Shown: positions 45,836-55,913 of the stretch, one piece after another
Numbering within the stretch: the stretch's first letter is position 1
Layout of the letters: the number at the start of each line of letters is the position of its first letter
Assembly (NCBI GenBank): GCA_024636345.1
Contig: JAGXHG010000017.1
Coordinates: 53,168-117,167 of the forward strand
Length of the DNA stretch: 64,000 nt
Source: Desulfobulbaceae bacterium
Lineage (GTDB): Bacteria; Desulfobacterota; Desulfobulbia; Desulfobulbales; Desulfocapsaceae
Direction of reading: 5' to 3'
Made by a program: the position numbers and the translations under genes
The notes under the pieces: generated by a model
Seen by the model: the letters and a program-made list of their open reading frames with translations, nothing else
Database searches by the model: none
Told to the model about the DNA's origin: nothing

Positions 45836-46642
45836 ATGCCGAAGGAAGTGATCTTAGAGAGTAAGTCTGTCAGCAAGCGTTTTGGAGATTTCACAGCGGT
45901 AGATCGCGTCAGCTACCAGCTTTTACAAGGTGAAGCTGCTGGAATTATCGGACCAAATGGTGCAGGAAAATCAACGTTCTTTAATCTCCTGACAGGACTT
46001 TATACCCCGACAGAAGGTCAGATTTCTCTTTTTTCGCAAGATGTGACCAAGATGCGAGCCGACCAGAGAGTAAGGCTGGGAGTTGTCCGCACGTTTCAAC
46101 TGGTCTCGGTTTTCGACACGCTTTCCGTTCTTGACAACCTGGTGTTGTCAGTCGCTCGTTTTGACCCAAAAGTCAGTAAAAAATATCGTTTTATTCTTGG
46201 GTCAGCTCATCCCTCACATGTTGTAGATGCTTGCATCGCGGCACTTGAACGGGTGGGCATTCGTCACCTGGCACAAGAAATGACCGCTGAGCTTTCCTAT
46301 GGAGACAAGCGCAAGCTGGAAATAGCAATGGGCCTGGCACTTAAGCCCAAGGTCCTTTTGCTGGATGAGCCTCTGGCCGGTCTCAGTGACGGGGAAATTA
46401 CGGAAGTCCTGGAACTGGTTCGCCAGGTAAAAAAAGAGCTGACACTCGTCATCATCGAACATAAAATTTCCCGTATTGTTGACTTGGTAACTCGACTGAG
46501 TGTTATGCACGAGGGGAAGCTTATTGCCGATGGCCCACCGCATGAAGTCCTGCAGGATGCAACGGTTCGTGAGGTCTACTGGGGGCCTGAATGTTCTCGT
46601 AGATTTTCGGGATTGGCAACCGAAGAGAAGGCGGAGGTATAA
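45836..46642 (+). CDS. livG: Liv-type ABC transporter ATPase (LivG-like)
   Basis: 268 residues from ATG 45836 (GAAAGGA site). Walker A is GPNGAGKST, the Q-loop is RTFQ, the signature is LSYGDKRKLEIAM and Walker B is LLLDEPLAGLS. The extended C-terminus with VREVYWGPE is typical of LivG. It energises uptake with the LivF-like partner that begins directly after its stop. Confidence 0.92.
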   Translation: MPKEVILESKSVSKRFGDFTAVDRVSYQLLQGEAAGIIGPNGAGKSTFFNLLTGLYTPTEGQISLFSQDVTKMRADQRVRLGVVRTFQLVSVFDTLSVLDNLVLSVARFDPKVSKKYRFILGSAHPSHVVDACIAALERVGIRHLAQEMTAELSYGDKRKLEIAMGLALKPKVLLLDEPLAGLSDGEITEVLELVRQVKKELTLVIIEHKISRIVDLVTRLSVMHEGKLIADGPPHEVLQDATVREVYWGPECSRRFSGLATEEKAEV

Positions 46643-47338
46643 ATGATGCTGCTTTCCGTAGATCGGATAAATGTTGCGTATGGCGCTGCTCGCGTGTTGT
46701 CAGAAGTCTCTCTGACCCTGGACAAAGGGGAAAGGGTTTTCGTGGTCGGGAGGAATGGCGCCGGCAAAACAACTTTGCTTAAAACTATCGCCGGATTTTT
46801 AACACCAACGGAAGGTGACATCCTTTTTGACGGTGAAAAGGTGAATGCCTGGCATCCTGAGCAGATGGCAAACTGTGGAGTGCGCTATGTCTATCAGGAT
46901 AAAAGGGTTTTTACCCGATTGACAGTACGGGAGAATATCGAGCTGGCCGCCTTTGCCAGTAAGGAAAAACTGGATGTTGCCATCGACCGCGTGGTACAGA
47001 TTTATCCAAAAATAACCCAATTTCTGGATACAAAAGCTGGAGGTCTGTCCGGTGGGCAGAAACAGCTTTTGTTGCTTGGCCGGGCTCTCATAGGAGAACC
47101 GAAAGTGCTGTTGATAGATGAACCGACAGAGGGCTTGGCTGCCGGGATTATCGAAGAGGTCTTTAAGGTTTTGGAAATGATGAAGGGTAAGGTATCAATG
47201 ATCATCGTTGAGCAGAACCTTGCCGTCGTATGTGCTCTTGCCGACAGGGTTTATGCCATGAAGGAAGGGCGAATCCTGGCTCAACTGACTGACCCAGCGG
47301 AAATACAGGACCATGCGATTCTTGAACAGTATCTCTAA
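46643..47338 (+). CDS. livF: Liv-type ABC transporter ATPase (LivF-like)
   Basis: 231 residues. Walker A is GRNGAGKTT, the Q-loop region is VRYVYQDKRVFTRLTVREN, the signature is LSGGQKQLL and Walker B is VLLIDEPTEGLA, with EQNLAVVCALADRVYAM behind. It starts with no gap after livG, so both ATPases are made together. Confidence 0.93.
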   Translation: MMLLSVDRINVAYGAARVLSEVSLTLDKGERVFVVGRNGAGKTTLLKTIAGFLTPTEGDILFDGEKVNAWHPEQMANCGVRYVYQDKRVFTRLTVRENIELAAFASKEKLDVAIDRVVQIYPKITQFLDTKAGGLSGGQKQLLLLGRALIGEPKVLLIDEPTEGLAAGIIEEVFKVLEMMKGKVSMIIVEQNLAVVCALADRVYAMKEGRILAQLTDPAEIQDHAILEQYL

Positions 47339-47368
47339 TCCTTCTTACGACTCCTTAGAGGAGAGGTT

Positions 47369-48322
47369 ATGCAAATATCCACAATCAATACTTTAAAAAA
47401 ATACGACCTAATCCTCGTGGCGGCGGTTTTTCTGGCGTTCGTGCCGCTTCTTACTATGCAGCGGACGACCGACTTCATGATCTTTTGTGTCTTCGTGCTG
47501 GCCTATGACCTGCTCTATGGCTATATGGGACGCCTCTCTTTTGGCCATATGCTTTATCTGGGTATTGGCGCGTATGCGGCTGCCTTAAGTGCCGAACATT
47601 TTTCAGGAAACCCTTTTCTGGCCCTTCTGGTTGCTGTCGTGGCGGGTGGCGCAGTCGGATTATTGCTGGGGTTAATCATTGTCCGTACTACCGGAGCCTG
47701 CTTTGCACTCATCAATTTGGCGTTCAACCAGGTCGGCTATTTTCTGGTGCTGATTGCCCTGTCAGAATGGACAGGAGGTGAAGATGGCATGTCTGCGTTT
47801 TATGACCCTGTCTGGATTTTTGATTTTGGAAACCGTAAGATCATGTTTGGTTTCACCCTGCTTTGTCTTGTTTGCGTGGTTTATCTTGTCCGCCGGTTGA
47901 CCAGCTCACCCTTTGGCATCCTTTTGCGCACCATCAAGGAAAATGAAACCCGTGCCAAGTTCCTGGGGTATAATACCTTTCTTTATAAATTACTGGCGTT
48001 TGTGCTTTCAACCAGTTTAGCTGCATTCGCCGGTGCTTTGACGATGCTCAACTACACCTATGCCACGCCAAGCTTTATTGATCCGACCAGAAGTGTTGAA
48101 GTGATCTTCGCCTGTCTGATAGGCGGCGCGGGAAATGTTTATGGAGCCCTGGTGGGGGGGGTTAGTTATATGATTCTCAGCAATTACCTGCCCAACTATA
48201 TTCAACGCTGGGAGATGTTTCTGGGGATTGCTCTCCTCGTCCTTGTCTTCAAATTTCAGTCCGGGTTGTGGGGCTATTTTCGGACGTTCATAACGGAGCG
48301 AAAAAGGGAGGTGAAGGCATGA
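47369..48322 (+). CDS. livM: Liv-type ABC transporter permease (LivM-like)
   Basis: 317 residues with about nine membrane helices. LivM features are GRLSFGHMLYLGIGAYAAAL, the EAA-like cytoplasmic loop LLRTIKENETRAKFLGYN, and GGAGNVYGALVGG. It has a GAGGAG ribosome site. Its stop overlaps the livH start by four bases. Confidence 0.92.
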   Translation: MQISTINTLKKYDLILVAAVFLAFVPLLTMQRTTDFMIFCVFVLAYDLLYGYMGRLSFGHMLYLGIGAYAAALSAEHFSGNPFLALLVAVVAGGAVGLLLGLIIVRTTGACFALINLAFNQVGYFLVLIALSEWTGGEDGMSAFYDPVWIFDFGNRKIMFGFTLLCLVCVVYLVRRLTSSPFGILLRTIKENETRAKFLGYNTFLYKLLAFVLSTSLAAFAGALTMLNYTYATPSFIDPTRSVEVIFACLIGGAGNVYGALVGGVSYMILSNYLPNYIQRWEMFLGIALLVLVFKFQSGLWGYFRTFITERKREVKA

Positions 48323-49152
48323 TCAGCACTATTGCCTATGGTCTGACCATTGGCGCCATCCTTTACATCATCTCTATCGGACTTTCTTTGACCTTCGGCA
48401 CAATGCGTATCGTCAATTTTGCCCATGCGCTGGTTTACACTGTTGGTGCCTATGCTTTGGCTTCTACATTATCATTTTTTGGGGGCGCATTCATCCCAGC
48501 GGCGATTTTCGCTGTCTTAGCGGTTATCCCGCTTGCCTATATCATAGAACGTTTCGTTATCCGTCGGCTGTATGGGCAATCGATAGATTATGCAATCATC
48601 GCGACCTATGCGGTCTTGTTGATTGGCGTAGACGCTTGTAAATGGATCTGGGGGGCAACCCCGATTTCAGTTTCTGATCCTATCGGTGCTTCCTGGACAA
48701 TTCTGGGTGTAGATTTGCCAATTTATCGATTAATTATCATTCTTTTGTCCTTGCTTGTTTTTGCGGCTCTGGAGATTTTTTTCCGGCGAACGATTGTAGG
48801 AAAGGTGGTTGTTGCAGGGCTGGAAGATAAAGAGGCAACGCGTAGTTTGGGAATCAACGTCGATAAATATTTCTCCTTCGTTTTCATCTTGGGAAGTTGT
48901 TTGGCCGCTCTAGGAGGTGCGTTGTACGTGCCGATCACCTCTCTCCATCCCTACATGGGCTTCCAGGTTCTTCTTCTTTCTTTTGCCGTAGTCATTGTTG
49001 GCGGGATGGGAAACATGCGTGGGACTTTTGTCGCCGCATTCGCGTTAGGGATGGTTATGGCTATGACAGGCCGTTTCTGGGGTGCGGCCTCTGAAACTAT
49101 GGTCTTTGTTGTGATGGCAATTGTCCTGATAGTGAAACCGATTGAAGTCTGA
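48319..49152 (+). CDS. livH: Liv-type ABC transporter permease (LivH-like)
   Basis: 277 residues from ATG 48319, overlapping livM by ATGA and preceded by GGGAGGTGAAGG. About eight membrane helices; LivH motifs are SLTFGTMRIVNFAHAL, the coupling loop GLEDKEATRSLGINVDKYF and GGMGNMRGTFVAAF. In most Liv operons livH precedes livM, so the order here is reversed and the permeases follow the ATPases. Confidence 0.92.
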   Translation: MISTIAYGLTIGAILYIISIGLSLTFGTMRIVNFAHALVYTVGAYALASTLSFFGGAFIPAAIFAVLAVIPLAYIIERFVIRRLYGQSIDYAIIATYAVLLIGVDACKWIWGATPISVSDPIGASWTILGVDLPIYRLIIILLSLLVFAALEIFFRRTIVGKVVVAGLEDKEATRSLGINVDKYFSFVFILGSCLAALGGALYVPITSLHPYMGFQVLLLSFAVVIVGGMGNMRGTFVAAFALGMVMAMTGRFWGAASETMVFVVMAIVLIVKPIEV

Positions 49153-49463
49153 GTAAACGGTGTGGAGAGGTTAAATTAATAATAACGGTTTGATCTTCCG
49201 AGTCTCTGGGGCGTTCCTGCAGCCAAAAGGTTTGAAATACCTATTTACAGAGTCTGTTTTACGCCGAATAAAAAACATCGTCAAGTGGTCTGTCCAGTCC
49301 AGTGTCAGTCGAGCTGTTCATCTCGATATCATGAATGCCGCTGTGGTTCAGAAAGGTGAGGTGCTGGTGATTTCCTTACTCAGTTCAGTTACCGATCCGG
49401 GGGACCACCAACCTGCTCATAATCCACCGCCCGGGGACCGGGACCTTCTTCGAGGTTTATTAG
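49153..49463. other. Gap between livH and the glycerate kinase gene
   Basis: 311 bases. A 95-codon frame (49190-49477) overlaps the next gene but has no ribosome site or recognisable family, so no gene is called. The GAGG at 49452-49455 is the ribosome site for the kinase. Confidence 0.4.
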
Positions 49464-50813
49464 TTGCCAATGTCTGAGACTGTCGAAAACCTCAAGCGAA
49501 TGCGGCAACACGCTGTTGCCATCTTTCAATCCGGCCTTCAGGCGGTCGCGCCTGGTGACGCCATACGAGCGTATTTTCGGCGCGAGGATGACAGGTTGCT
49601 GGTTAATGGACGGTGCTACGACCTGTGCCAGTTTGAGACAATTCTTGTTTTAGGGGTGGGCAAAGCGGGCGCTTCGATGGCAAAAACTATCGAGCAACTT
49701 CTCGGAGATCGCATCTCTTTGGGGATTGTTATCGTCAAGTACGATCATCTGGAGGAACTGCAGCGGATTACCCTCCGTGAGGCAGGGCACCCGGTGCCGG
49801 ATGAGAACGGGTTGAGCGCTGCCCGAGAGATTCTTGAAGCGGCCAAGCGGGCGGACGAAAAGACGCTGGTTATTTTTTTGGTCTCCGGAGGGGGGTCTGC
49901 TCTCATGCCATTGCCCGTTGACGGCATCTCGTTGGTAGACAAGCAAGATACGACCCGAGCCCTATTGGCCAGTGGGGCGACCATCCACGAGATGAACACC
50001 ATTCGCAAACATCTCTCCGCCATCAAGGGCGGACAGTTGGCTCAGGCGATTTTCCCGGGGACTCTCATCTCGCTCGTTCTCTCCGACGTCATTGGTGATG
50101 ATCTCGATACTATCGCCTCCGGACCATGCGTCCCTGATTCCGGGACGTTCAAGGATTGTCTTAAGATTATTGACAAGTACGGCAACCTGAAACTTCCGGT
50201 AAGCGTAAAGACTTATCTGCATGCCGGTGCGAGGGGGGAGGTTCCGGAGACCCCCAAGCAGGGGGACCAGGTTTTCAAAAAAACCTTCAACGTGATCATT
50301 GGCAGCAACATTAACGCTCTGCTCCAGGCGAGCCAGATGGCTGAGTCTCTGGGTTACAATACGCTGATTTTATCATCTGCAATCGAGGGCGAAACAGTTG
50401 ATGTTGCCGGTGTGCACATGGCGCTGGCCCGTGAGATCCTGAAAAGCGGCCATCCACTGCCCCCCCCGGCCTGCCTGCTGTCCGGGGGGGAAACAACGGT
50501 GACCATCAAGGGAGCAGGCCTTGGGGGGCGCAACCAGGAGTTCGCGCTGGCCGCAGCGCAGCATATGGGCAGTTCCGGACAAATAGTGCTGCTCAGTGCG
50601 GGGACGGATGGAACGGATGGTCCGACGGACGCCGCAGGAGCATTTGCCGACAGTTCAACCTCGCAGAGGGCGGAGCTTTCCGGACTTTCCCTTCAAACTT
50701 CTCTGGATGCGAACGATTCCTATCACTTTTTCGAGCATTTGGGGGATCTCTATAAAACCGGCCCCACCAACACCAATGTCATGGATCTGCGGGTCATTCT
50801 GGTTGATTCATGA
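49464..50813 (+). CDS. Glycerate 2-kinase (type II, MOFRL family)
   Basis: 449 residues. TTG 49464 is preferred because GAGG sits 8 bases upstream; ATG 49470 is the alternative. The N-terminal DUF4147 domain has LGVGKAGASMAK, EAGHPVPDENGL and FLVSGGGSALMPLPV; the C-terminal MOFRL domain has LLSGGETTVTIKGAGLGGRN and TDGTDGPTDAAGAF. It phosphorylates glycerate at C2 and feeds glycolysis. As the last gene of the Liv cluster it suggests that glycerate, tartronate semialdehyde or a related hydroxyacid is a product of the imported compound. Confidence 0.88.
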   Translation: MPMSETVENLKRMRQHAVAIFQSGLQAVAPGDAIRAYFRREDDRLLVNGRCYDLCQFETILVLGVGKAGASMAKTIEQLLGDRISLGIVIVKYDHLEELQRITLREAGHPVPDENGLSAAREILEAAKRADEKTLVIFLVSGGGSALMPLPVDGISLVDKQDTTRALLASGATIHEMNTIRKHLSAIKGGQLAQAIFPGTLISLVLSDVIGDDLDTIASGPCVPDSGTFKDCLKIIDKYGNLKLPVSVKTYLHAGARGEVPETPKQGDQVFKKTFNVIIGSNINALLQASQMAESLGYNTLILSSAIEGETVDVAGVHMALAREILKSGHPLPPPACLLSGGETTVTIKGAGLGGRNQEFALAAAQHMGSSGQIVLLSAGTDGTDGPTDAAGAFADSSTSQRAELSGLSLQTSLDANDSYHFFEHLGDLYKTGPTNTNVMDLRVILVDS

Positions 50814-51171
50814 TTCTGCCTCTGATTGTCTGTCCCTTCCGAAAATCCAATTTCATGCTGCTTGACGTTCATACCGGTGGGGTAGGCCAAAGACTTGATG
50901 GATTTCGTGATTTCCCTCTGGCCAGGGGATTGAATGGGGCAATCCATGTCGAGAAATTGATGAGTACGCGAATGGTGGTAATACCTGAAAAAATCTCTAA
51001 GAATACGATGGAGAGATTTCTCATTTAATATAATGATGTGAGATAGACATTCTCTCCAGATTGACCTTTTCGTCCATGTAGCCCAATGCTCTCGAAATTT
51101 CTCTCTACTTTAGATGAGCACAGTAGTGGTCTTTATAAAAACGAGGACATCTTCCCACTTTGACCAGAAAT
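50814..51171. other. Convergent gap between the kinase gene and a sensor kinase gene
   Basis: 358 bases without a credible gene. AT-rich in its second half. No clear terminator is visible on either strand. Confidence 0.4.
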
Positions 51172-52218
51172 TCAGTAGGAAAAGATATCCATTGGCAGCC
51201 GGGTCCTGAAAATAGTCCCCCTGGGAGAGTTGTTTAAAATTTCTAGTGAGCCCTTATGCGCCTCTGCAATTTTTTTGACGATGGCAAGACCAAGCCCGGT
51301 TCCCTCCTTTTTGGTGGTAAAAAAAGGAACAAAGACTTGCAATCTGTGGTCTAGCGAGATGCCGCAGCCACTATCGCCCACATCGATGACAATATTTTGT
51401 CCTTCCACGAAAGTTCGTATTATCACTTTTTCTCCTTCCGGTGATGCCTGAACGGCATTCAATGCAATATTGACAATCATCTGTTCAATGCGCATGGCGT
51501 CAAAGGAAATGACAGGGATGTCCGGTGAAAGCAGACTTTCGATTATTACCCCCTTCTTCTGTGCCATCTCTGCCACGATAACCAGGCTGTTTTTCACTGT
51601 TTCATTAAGAGATCCCGTGGAAAGCTGTAAAGCCAGTGGCCTGGAAAAATCGAGCATGGTATGGATCATTTTTTCCAACCGATCCGTTTCTCGAATGATG
51701 ATGTCTGCTTTTTTACGGTCGGGGTCGTAAGTCTTGAATTTCTTATGCAGTTGTCGGGCAAAACCCCCAATGACAACAAGTGGTGTTTTAATATCATGGG
51801 CCACGGTGGCAAGGGATTTTCCCATTGCTACCAATCTCTCTTCTTTTAACACCCGTTCATGGGCAAGAATTTCCCGGTCTTTCAGAATGCCAATAACCGT
51901 TGCCAGAGAATTGTAGAGTACCATCGACAGAAGTCGATCAAAATCGTCGGGCGAAAAGCCCTGCCAGTGCAAATAAACAAAGGGGGAATAGCATGCAGTA
52001 ATCCCGACAGAGGCTAGCAGACCTCCGCGCAGGCCAAACCAGAAGCCCGCTAGGACAATAGGCAGGAAATAAACTTCTCCGTAAAAAGCGTGGAAGTAGT
52101 AACGGGCCTGGTCAATAAAATAATAATGCAGGAGACTGATACCGACCACAAGGATTACAATTAGAGCTATTTTTATTTCACGTTTTTCCAAGGACTCCCA
52201 TTCACAAACATTTTTCAA
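51172..52218 (-). CDS. Membrane sensor histidine kinase
   Basis: 348 residues. Two to three hydrophobic helices in the first 110 residues, resembling the DUF4118/KdpD-type membrane sensor, are followed by HisKA with H141 (TVAHDIKTPLVV) and a complete HATPase (NIALNAVQAS, DSGCGIS, GTGLGLAIV). There is no receiver and no adjacent response regulator. It is last in a minus-strand series behind the P-type ATPase, 73 bases apart, so it may sense the ion or envelope state that operon handles. Confidence 0.88.
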   Translation of the reverse strand: MKNVCEWESLEKREIKIALIVILVVGISLLHYYFIDQARYYFHAFYGEVYFLPIVLAGFWFGLRGGLLASVGITACYSPFVYLHWQGFSPDDFDRLLSMVLYNSLATVIGILKDREILAHERVLKEERLVAMGKSLATVAHDIKTPLVVIGGFARQLHKKFKTYDPDRKKADIIIRETDRLEKMIHTMLDFSRPLALQLSTGSLNETVKNSLVIVAEMAQKKGVIIESLLSPDIPVISFDAMRIEQMIVNIALNAVQASPEGEKVIIRTFVEGQNIVIDVGDSGCGISLDHRLQVFVPFFTTKKEGTGLGLAIVKKIAEAHKGSLEILNNSPRGTIFRTRLPMDIFSY

Positions 52219-52291
52219 ACTCGATACTTACAAAAGCGGTGGTACACGCCCCACATTCCGCTTATCTCCTGAATTCAATTTATCACCCGCA

Positions 52292-55012
52292 TCAACTTCG
52301 TGTCATTCTCACCTGCAGCCACTTTTCAAATTCGACAATCTGATAAGCGATGACGCCGGCACCGACGATGCGGGACCATGCTTCCATGGAGATGGGCGCG
52401 CTCTGGAAGAGAGTATTCATGAGCGGCAGATAGGTGTACAAAATCTGCAAGAGCAGCATGGCGGCTACACCGCCAAAGACCCACATATTGGTAAAAATCC
52501 CCAGCCGGAAAATCGATTTGGTCAAGGAGCGGCAGTTGAACAGATAGAAGAGCTCAACGATGACAAAGACATTCACGGCCACGGTGCGCGCCTCGGCAAC
52601 AGTGGCACCCGCTGCCAGTTCCCACTGAAAAAGGCCGAAGGAAGCAAGCAGAAGAAGTCCGCCCACCAACAGAATCCGAGTGATGAGCTGGCCGGTGAGG
52701 ATGGGCGTCTTGGGATCTCTCGGCGGACGGAGCATGATGCCGGGTTCTTTGGGCTCAAAGGCCAGCATCAGCCCAAGAAAACCGGCCGTGGTCATGTTGA
52801 TCCAGAGGATCTGCACGGGGAGGATGGGCAAGGTGACCCCGAGGAAGATGGCGGCCAGGATGACCAGCCCCTCTCCGAGATTGGTGGGCAGGGTCCAGAC
52901 GATAAATTTCGTCAGGTTGTCAAAGACCCCGCGCCCCTCTTCGACCGCAGCCTCAATAGAGCTGAAGTTATCATCGGTGAGCACCATATCGGCCGCCTCC
53001 TTGGACACCTCGGTGCCGGTGATCCCCATGGCCACCCCGATATCGGCCTGTTTGAGGGCCGGTGCATCATTCACCCCGTCCCCGGTCATGGCTACGACCT
53101 GTCCCCGGGCCTGCAGGGCCTCAACCAGCCGCAGTTTCTGCTCCGGGGTTACCCTGGCAAACACCGCCGTCTTTTCAGCCGCATCGATCAGCTCACTGTC
53201 GGACAGTTGCGCCAGATCGCGCCCGGTAAGAACAGGAACAGCCCTGGCATCAAGCTGCACCGCTCCGCCCAGCCCGAGTTGCCCTGCAATGGCTGCGGCG
53301 GTCAAGGCGTGGTCACCGGTGATCATCTTGATCCGGATACCGGCGGCCTGGCAGACCTTGACCGCAGTTATGGCCTCGGCCCGGGGCGGATCAATCATCC
53401 CCATCAGGCCAATGAAGGTGAGACCGGAGGCCACATCTTCATGTTGAATCTCCCGGCTGCCGACAGGCATCTCCCTTGTAGCAAAGGCCAGAACCCGCAG
53501 CCCCTGGGCCGCCATTTTTTCGACATCATGGAGGATTGCATCGCCATTTAGTGCGACCACAGCGCCCTTTTCCCCGAGCATGGAAGTGCAACGGGCAAGG
53601 ATCGCCTCCACCGCCCCTTTGATGTAAGCACGCTGCGGCTCACCTGCTCCACTCTCATGCAGCGTGGCCATGTACTGATGTTCCGACTCAAACGGGATCG
53701 AATCGAGGCGGACCATCTCGTTTTCCAGGATTGTTATATCCTGTCCGCCCTTGCGTGCCGCGGTCAGCAGCCCCCCTTCCGTAGGATCACCCTCCACCTG
53801 CCAGCTTCCCTCTTTTTCCACCAGCATACTGTCGTTACAGAACACCGCGCTCCGCAGACATTCCAAGAGCACGGGATGGGCAGTAACATCAACGATAGCG
53901 CCGTCAGCATGGATCTGCCCGGCAAAAGGGTTATAGCCGCCGCCGCTCACCTCATACCAAGTGCCACCGGCCATTATCTCTTTCACAGTCATCTGATTCT
54001 CAGTCAGGGTGCCGGTTTTGTCTGAGCAGATAACTGAGGTGCTGCCGAGTGTCTCCACCGCCGGCAGCTTGCGAATGATGGCATTTTTCCGCGCCATTCT
54101 CGACACGCCGATGGCAAGCGTTATGGTTACGGCCGCCGGCAGTCCTTCGGGAATAGCGCCGACCGCCAGGGCAACAGCGGCCATGAACATGTCAAAGAGG
54201 GGCTGACCGCGGAGGAGTCCCACGCCGACTGTGATCACCGACAGACCAAGGATCGCATAGAGCAGGATGTGGCTGAAATGATCGATCTTGCGGGTGAGGG
54301 GTGTGGCCAGATCCTGGGCCGATGAGATGAGCCGGGAGATGCGGCCCACTTCGCTCTGATCCCCGGTGGCCGTGACAATGCCAGCACCCTGGCCGTACGT
54401 GACCAGGGTTGAACCATAGGCCATGTTTTTGCGATCGGCCAGACCCGTGTCATGGGCCAGCTGGTTCACCGATTTTTGCACCGGCACCGACTCACCGGTG
54501 AGCGCCGATTCGTCGATCTGCAGATCACGTATCTGAAAAAAACGCATGTCGGCCGGCACCTTGTCGCCGCTCTGCAGAAAGACGATATCACCGGGCACCA
54601 GATCCATTGAGGAGATACGCGTCTTCTCTCGCTGGCGTAAGACCGTGGCCTCGCTGGTCATGGTCCTGGCCAGGGCGGCGAGGGCATTGACCGCTTTGGC
54701 CTCTTGGATATAGCCAATGAAGGCATTCACCAGCACCACCCCGAAAATCACCCCTGAATCGACCCATTCCTGCAGCAGGGCGGTGATACAACCTGAGGCG
54801 ATCAGGATATAGATCAGCGGTTGATGAAACTGGAGCAGAAAGCGCAGCCACGGCCCTTTTCCCTTCCTGGTGCTGATCGAATTCGGCCCGAATTGTTCCC
54901 TGCGGTGCTTGGTTTCAAACAGGTCAAGACCTTTCTCCGTATCCACTTCCAGCAGTTCCACCACTTCATCCATGGGCAGATGATGCCAATGTTTGCCGAT
55001 TAAATCATTCAT
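52292..55012 (-). CDS. P-type cation ATPase (P2-type, CtpF-like)
   Basis: 906 residues with ten predicted membrane helices. Landmarks: actuator TGES (about 172-175), PEGL in helix 4 (about 288-291), phosphorylated D331 in SDKTGTLTENQ, nucleotide-site KGAVE, and hinge TGDGVNDAPALKQADIGVAM. Helix 6 reads NMTTAGFLGLMLAF, without the aspartate of true calcium pumps, as in the CtpF-like subgroup. It exports or imports a cation at the cost of ATP; the ion is not certain. It lies 36 bases after an M48 protease gene. Confidence 0.9.
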   Translation of the reverse strand: MNDLIGKHWHHLPMDEVVELLEVDTEKGLDLFETKHRREQFGPNSISTRKGKGPWLRFLLQFHQPLIYILIASGCITALLQEWVDSGVIFGVVLVNAFIGYIQEAKAVNALAALARTMTSEATVLRQREKTRISSMDLVPGDIVFLQSGDKVPADMRFFQIRDLQIDESALTGESVPVQKSVNQLAHDTGLADRKNMAYGSTLVTYGQGAGIVTATGDQSEVGRISRLISSAQDLATPLTRKIDHFSHILLYAILGLSVITVGVGLLRGQPLFDMFMAAVALAVGAIPEGLPAAVTITLAIGVSRMARKNAIIRKLPAVETLGSTSVICSDKTGTLTENQMTVKEIMAGGTWYEVSGGGYNPFAGQIHADGAIVDVTAHPVLLECLRSAVFCNDSMLVEKEGSWQVEGDPTEGGLLTAARKGGQDITILENEMVRLDSIPFESEHQYMATLHESGAGEPQRAYIKGAVEAILARCTSMLGEKGAVVALNGDAILHDVEKMAAQGLRVLAFATREMPVGSREIQHEDVASGLTFIGLMGMIDPPRAEAITAVKVCQAAGIRIKMITGDHALTAAAIAGQLGLGGAVQLDARAVPVLTGRDLAQLSDSELIDAAEKTAVFARVTPEQKLRLVEALQARGQVVAMTGDGVNDAPALKQADIGVAMGITGTEVSKEAADMVLTDDNFSSIEAAVEEGRGVFDNLTKFIVWTLPTNLGEGLVILAAIFLGVTLPILPVQILWINMTTAGFLGLMLAFEPKEPGIMLRPPRDPKTPILTGQLITRILLVGGLLLLASFGLFQWELAAGATVAEARTVAVNVFVIVELFYLFNCRSLTKSIFRLGIFTNMWVFGGVAAMLLLQILYTYLPLMNTLFQSAPISMEAWSRIVGAGVIAYQIVEFEKWLQVRMTRS

Positions 55013-55048
55013 GGTTTATTCCTTAACCCTCGCTGAGTTTTTTCTTTC

Positions 55049-55783
55049 TTATTGCAGTTGATTTGCCAGCCGTTTCGCTCGTTTACCCGGCGCCGGATGG
55101 CTTGATAAAAAACCATGGGTATTGCCCAAGGTCGCTAGTTTTCTTAATGCGGAAACGGCAGCCTTGGGGGCATGCCCACTCTTCTCAAGGAAGGTGAGCC
55201 CGTAATCATCAGCCTCCTTCTCTTCTTTTTGAGAAAACTGGGCATTGAGCAGTTTTTCGGCAAGGCCGCCGATCTGAGAACGGGCAATATCGCCGACCTC
55301 ATTATTCAGAGCCGCGGCCCCTTTACGGACTGCCCTGCTGGCATAGGCAAGCCGTATCTTCCTGCGGACATGTCCTTTCACCACATGCCCAACCTCGTGG
55401 CCGATGACAAAAAGCAGCTCGGAGTCATCCATCATATCCATCAGTCCGCTGTAGATACGAATTGTGCCGTCAGCCATGGCAAAGGCATTTATCTCAGGGG
55501 TTTCGTAGACCTTGAAATTAAAGGAAAGGCCCTCCTGTTGAAGATGCCGATCAGAGAGCCTTTTTAAGCGTTGTGCGTAGTTATTTCCCCTGGCGGCAAT
55601 TTTGTTTTGGCTGTCCGAAAACTTGGCGGTCTGCGCTGCCAGCTCCCTGACCGATTCCTCGGAGAGACGAACGGCCTTTATGCCATCATTGCCCGCCTCG
55701 GCGGCAAGAAAGAGATCGACATTGTCACAGCCACTGACAAGCAGGGACAGACAGGCCAGAAAGAGCATTCTCAGTCGCTGCAT
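55049..55783 (-). CDS. M48-family metalloprotease lipoprotein
   Basis: 244 residues with a lipobox LVSGC (C19). The zinc site is HEVGH (129-133) with the downstream glutamate in EKEADDYGL. The C-terminal SSHPAPGKRAKRL is the usual M48 ending, as in LoiP/YcaL/BepA-like periplasmic proteases that degrade misassembled outer-membrane proteins. It is cotranscribed with a 30-residue membrane peptide and the P-type ATPase. Confidence 0.9.
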   Translation of the reverse strand: MQRLRMLFLACLSLLVSGCDNVDLFLAAEAGNDGIKAVRLSEESVRELAAQTAKFSDSQNKIAARGNNYAQRLKRLSDRHLQQEGLSFNFKVYETPEINAFAMADGTIRIYSGLMDMMDDSELLFVIGHEVGHVVKGHVRRKIRLAYASRAVRKGAAALNNEVGDIARSQIGGLAEKLLNAQFSQKEEKEADDYGLTFLEKSGHAPKAAVSALRKLATLGNTHGFLSSHPAPGKRAKRLANQLQ

Positions 55784-55798
55784 ATTTCTTTGAACTCA

Positions 55799-55891
55799 TC
55801 AATGATTCTGAATAAAGGCAAATACAATCGACAGCAGCAAGATCAGCATGCCGGTTATAAGGGCCAGTATCTTTGCAAACAAAAGTCGCAT
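55799..55891 (-). CDS. 30-residue single-helix membrane peptide
   Basis: ATG 55889-55891 with an excellent GGGGAGAG site, stop 55799-55801. The sequence begins MRLLFAKILALITGMLILLL and is almost entirely one membrane helix, ending FAFIQNH. It is 22 bases after the ferric-reductase-like gene and 15 before the M48 gene, filling the gap exactly. It may be a regulator or subunit of a neighbouring membrane protein. Confidence 0.6.
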   Translation of the reverse strand: MRLLFAKILALITGMLILLLSIVFAFIQNH

Positions 55892-55913
55892 ACTCACTCT
55901 CCCCTCGTGGTGA

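Noticed and set aside
49190..49477. 95-codon frame between livH and the glycerate kinase gene
   Set aside because: No ribosome site or family resemblance, and it overlaps the kinase start.
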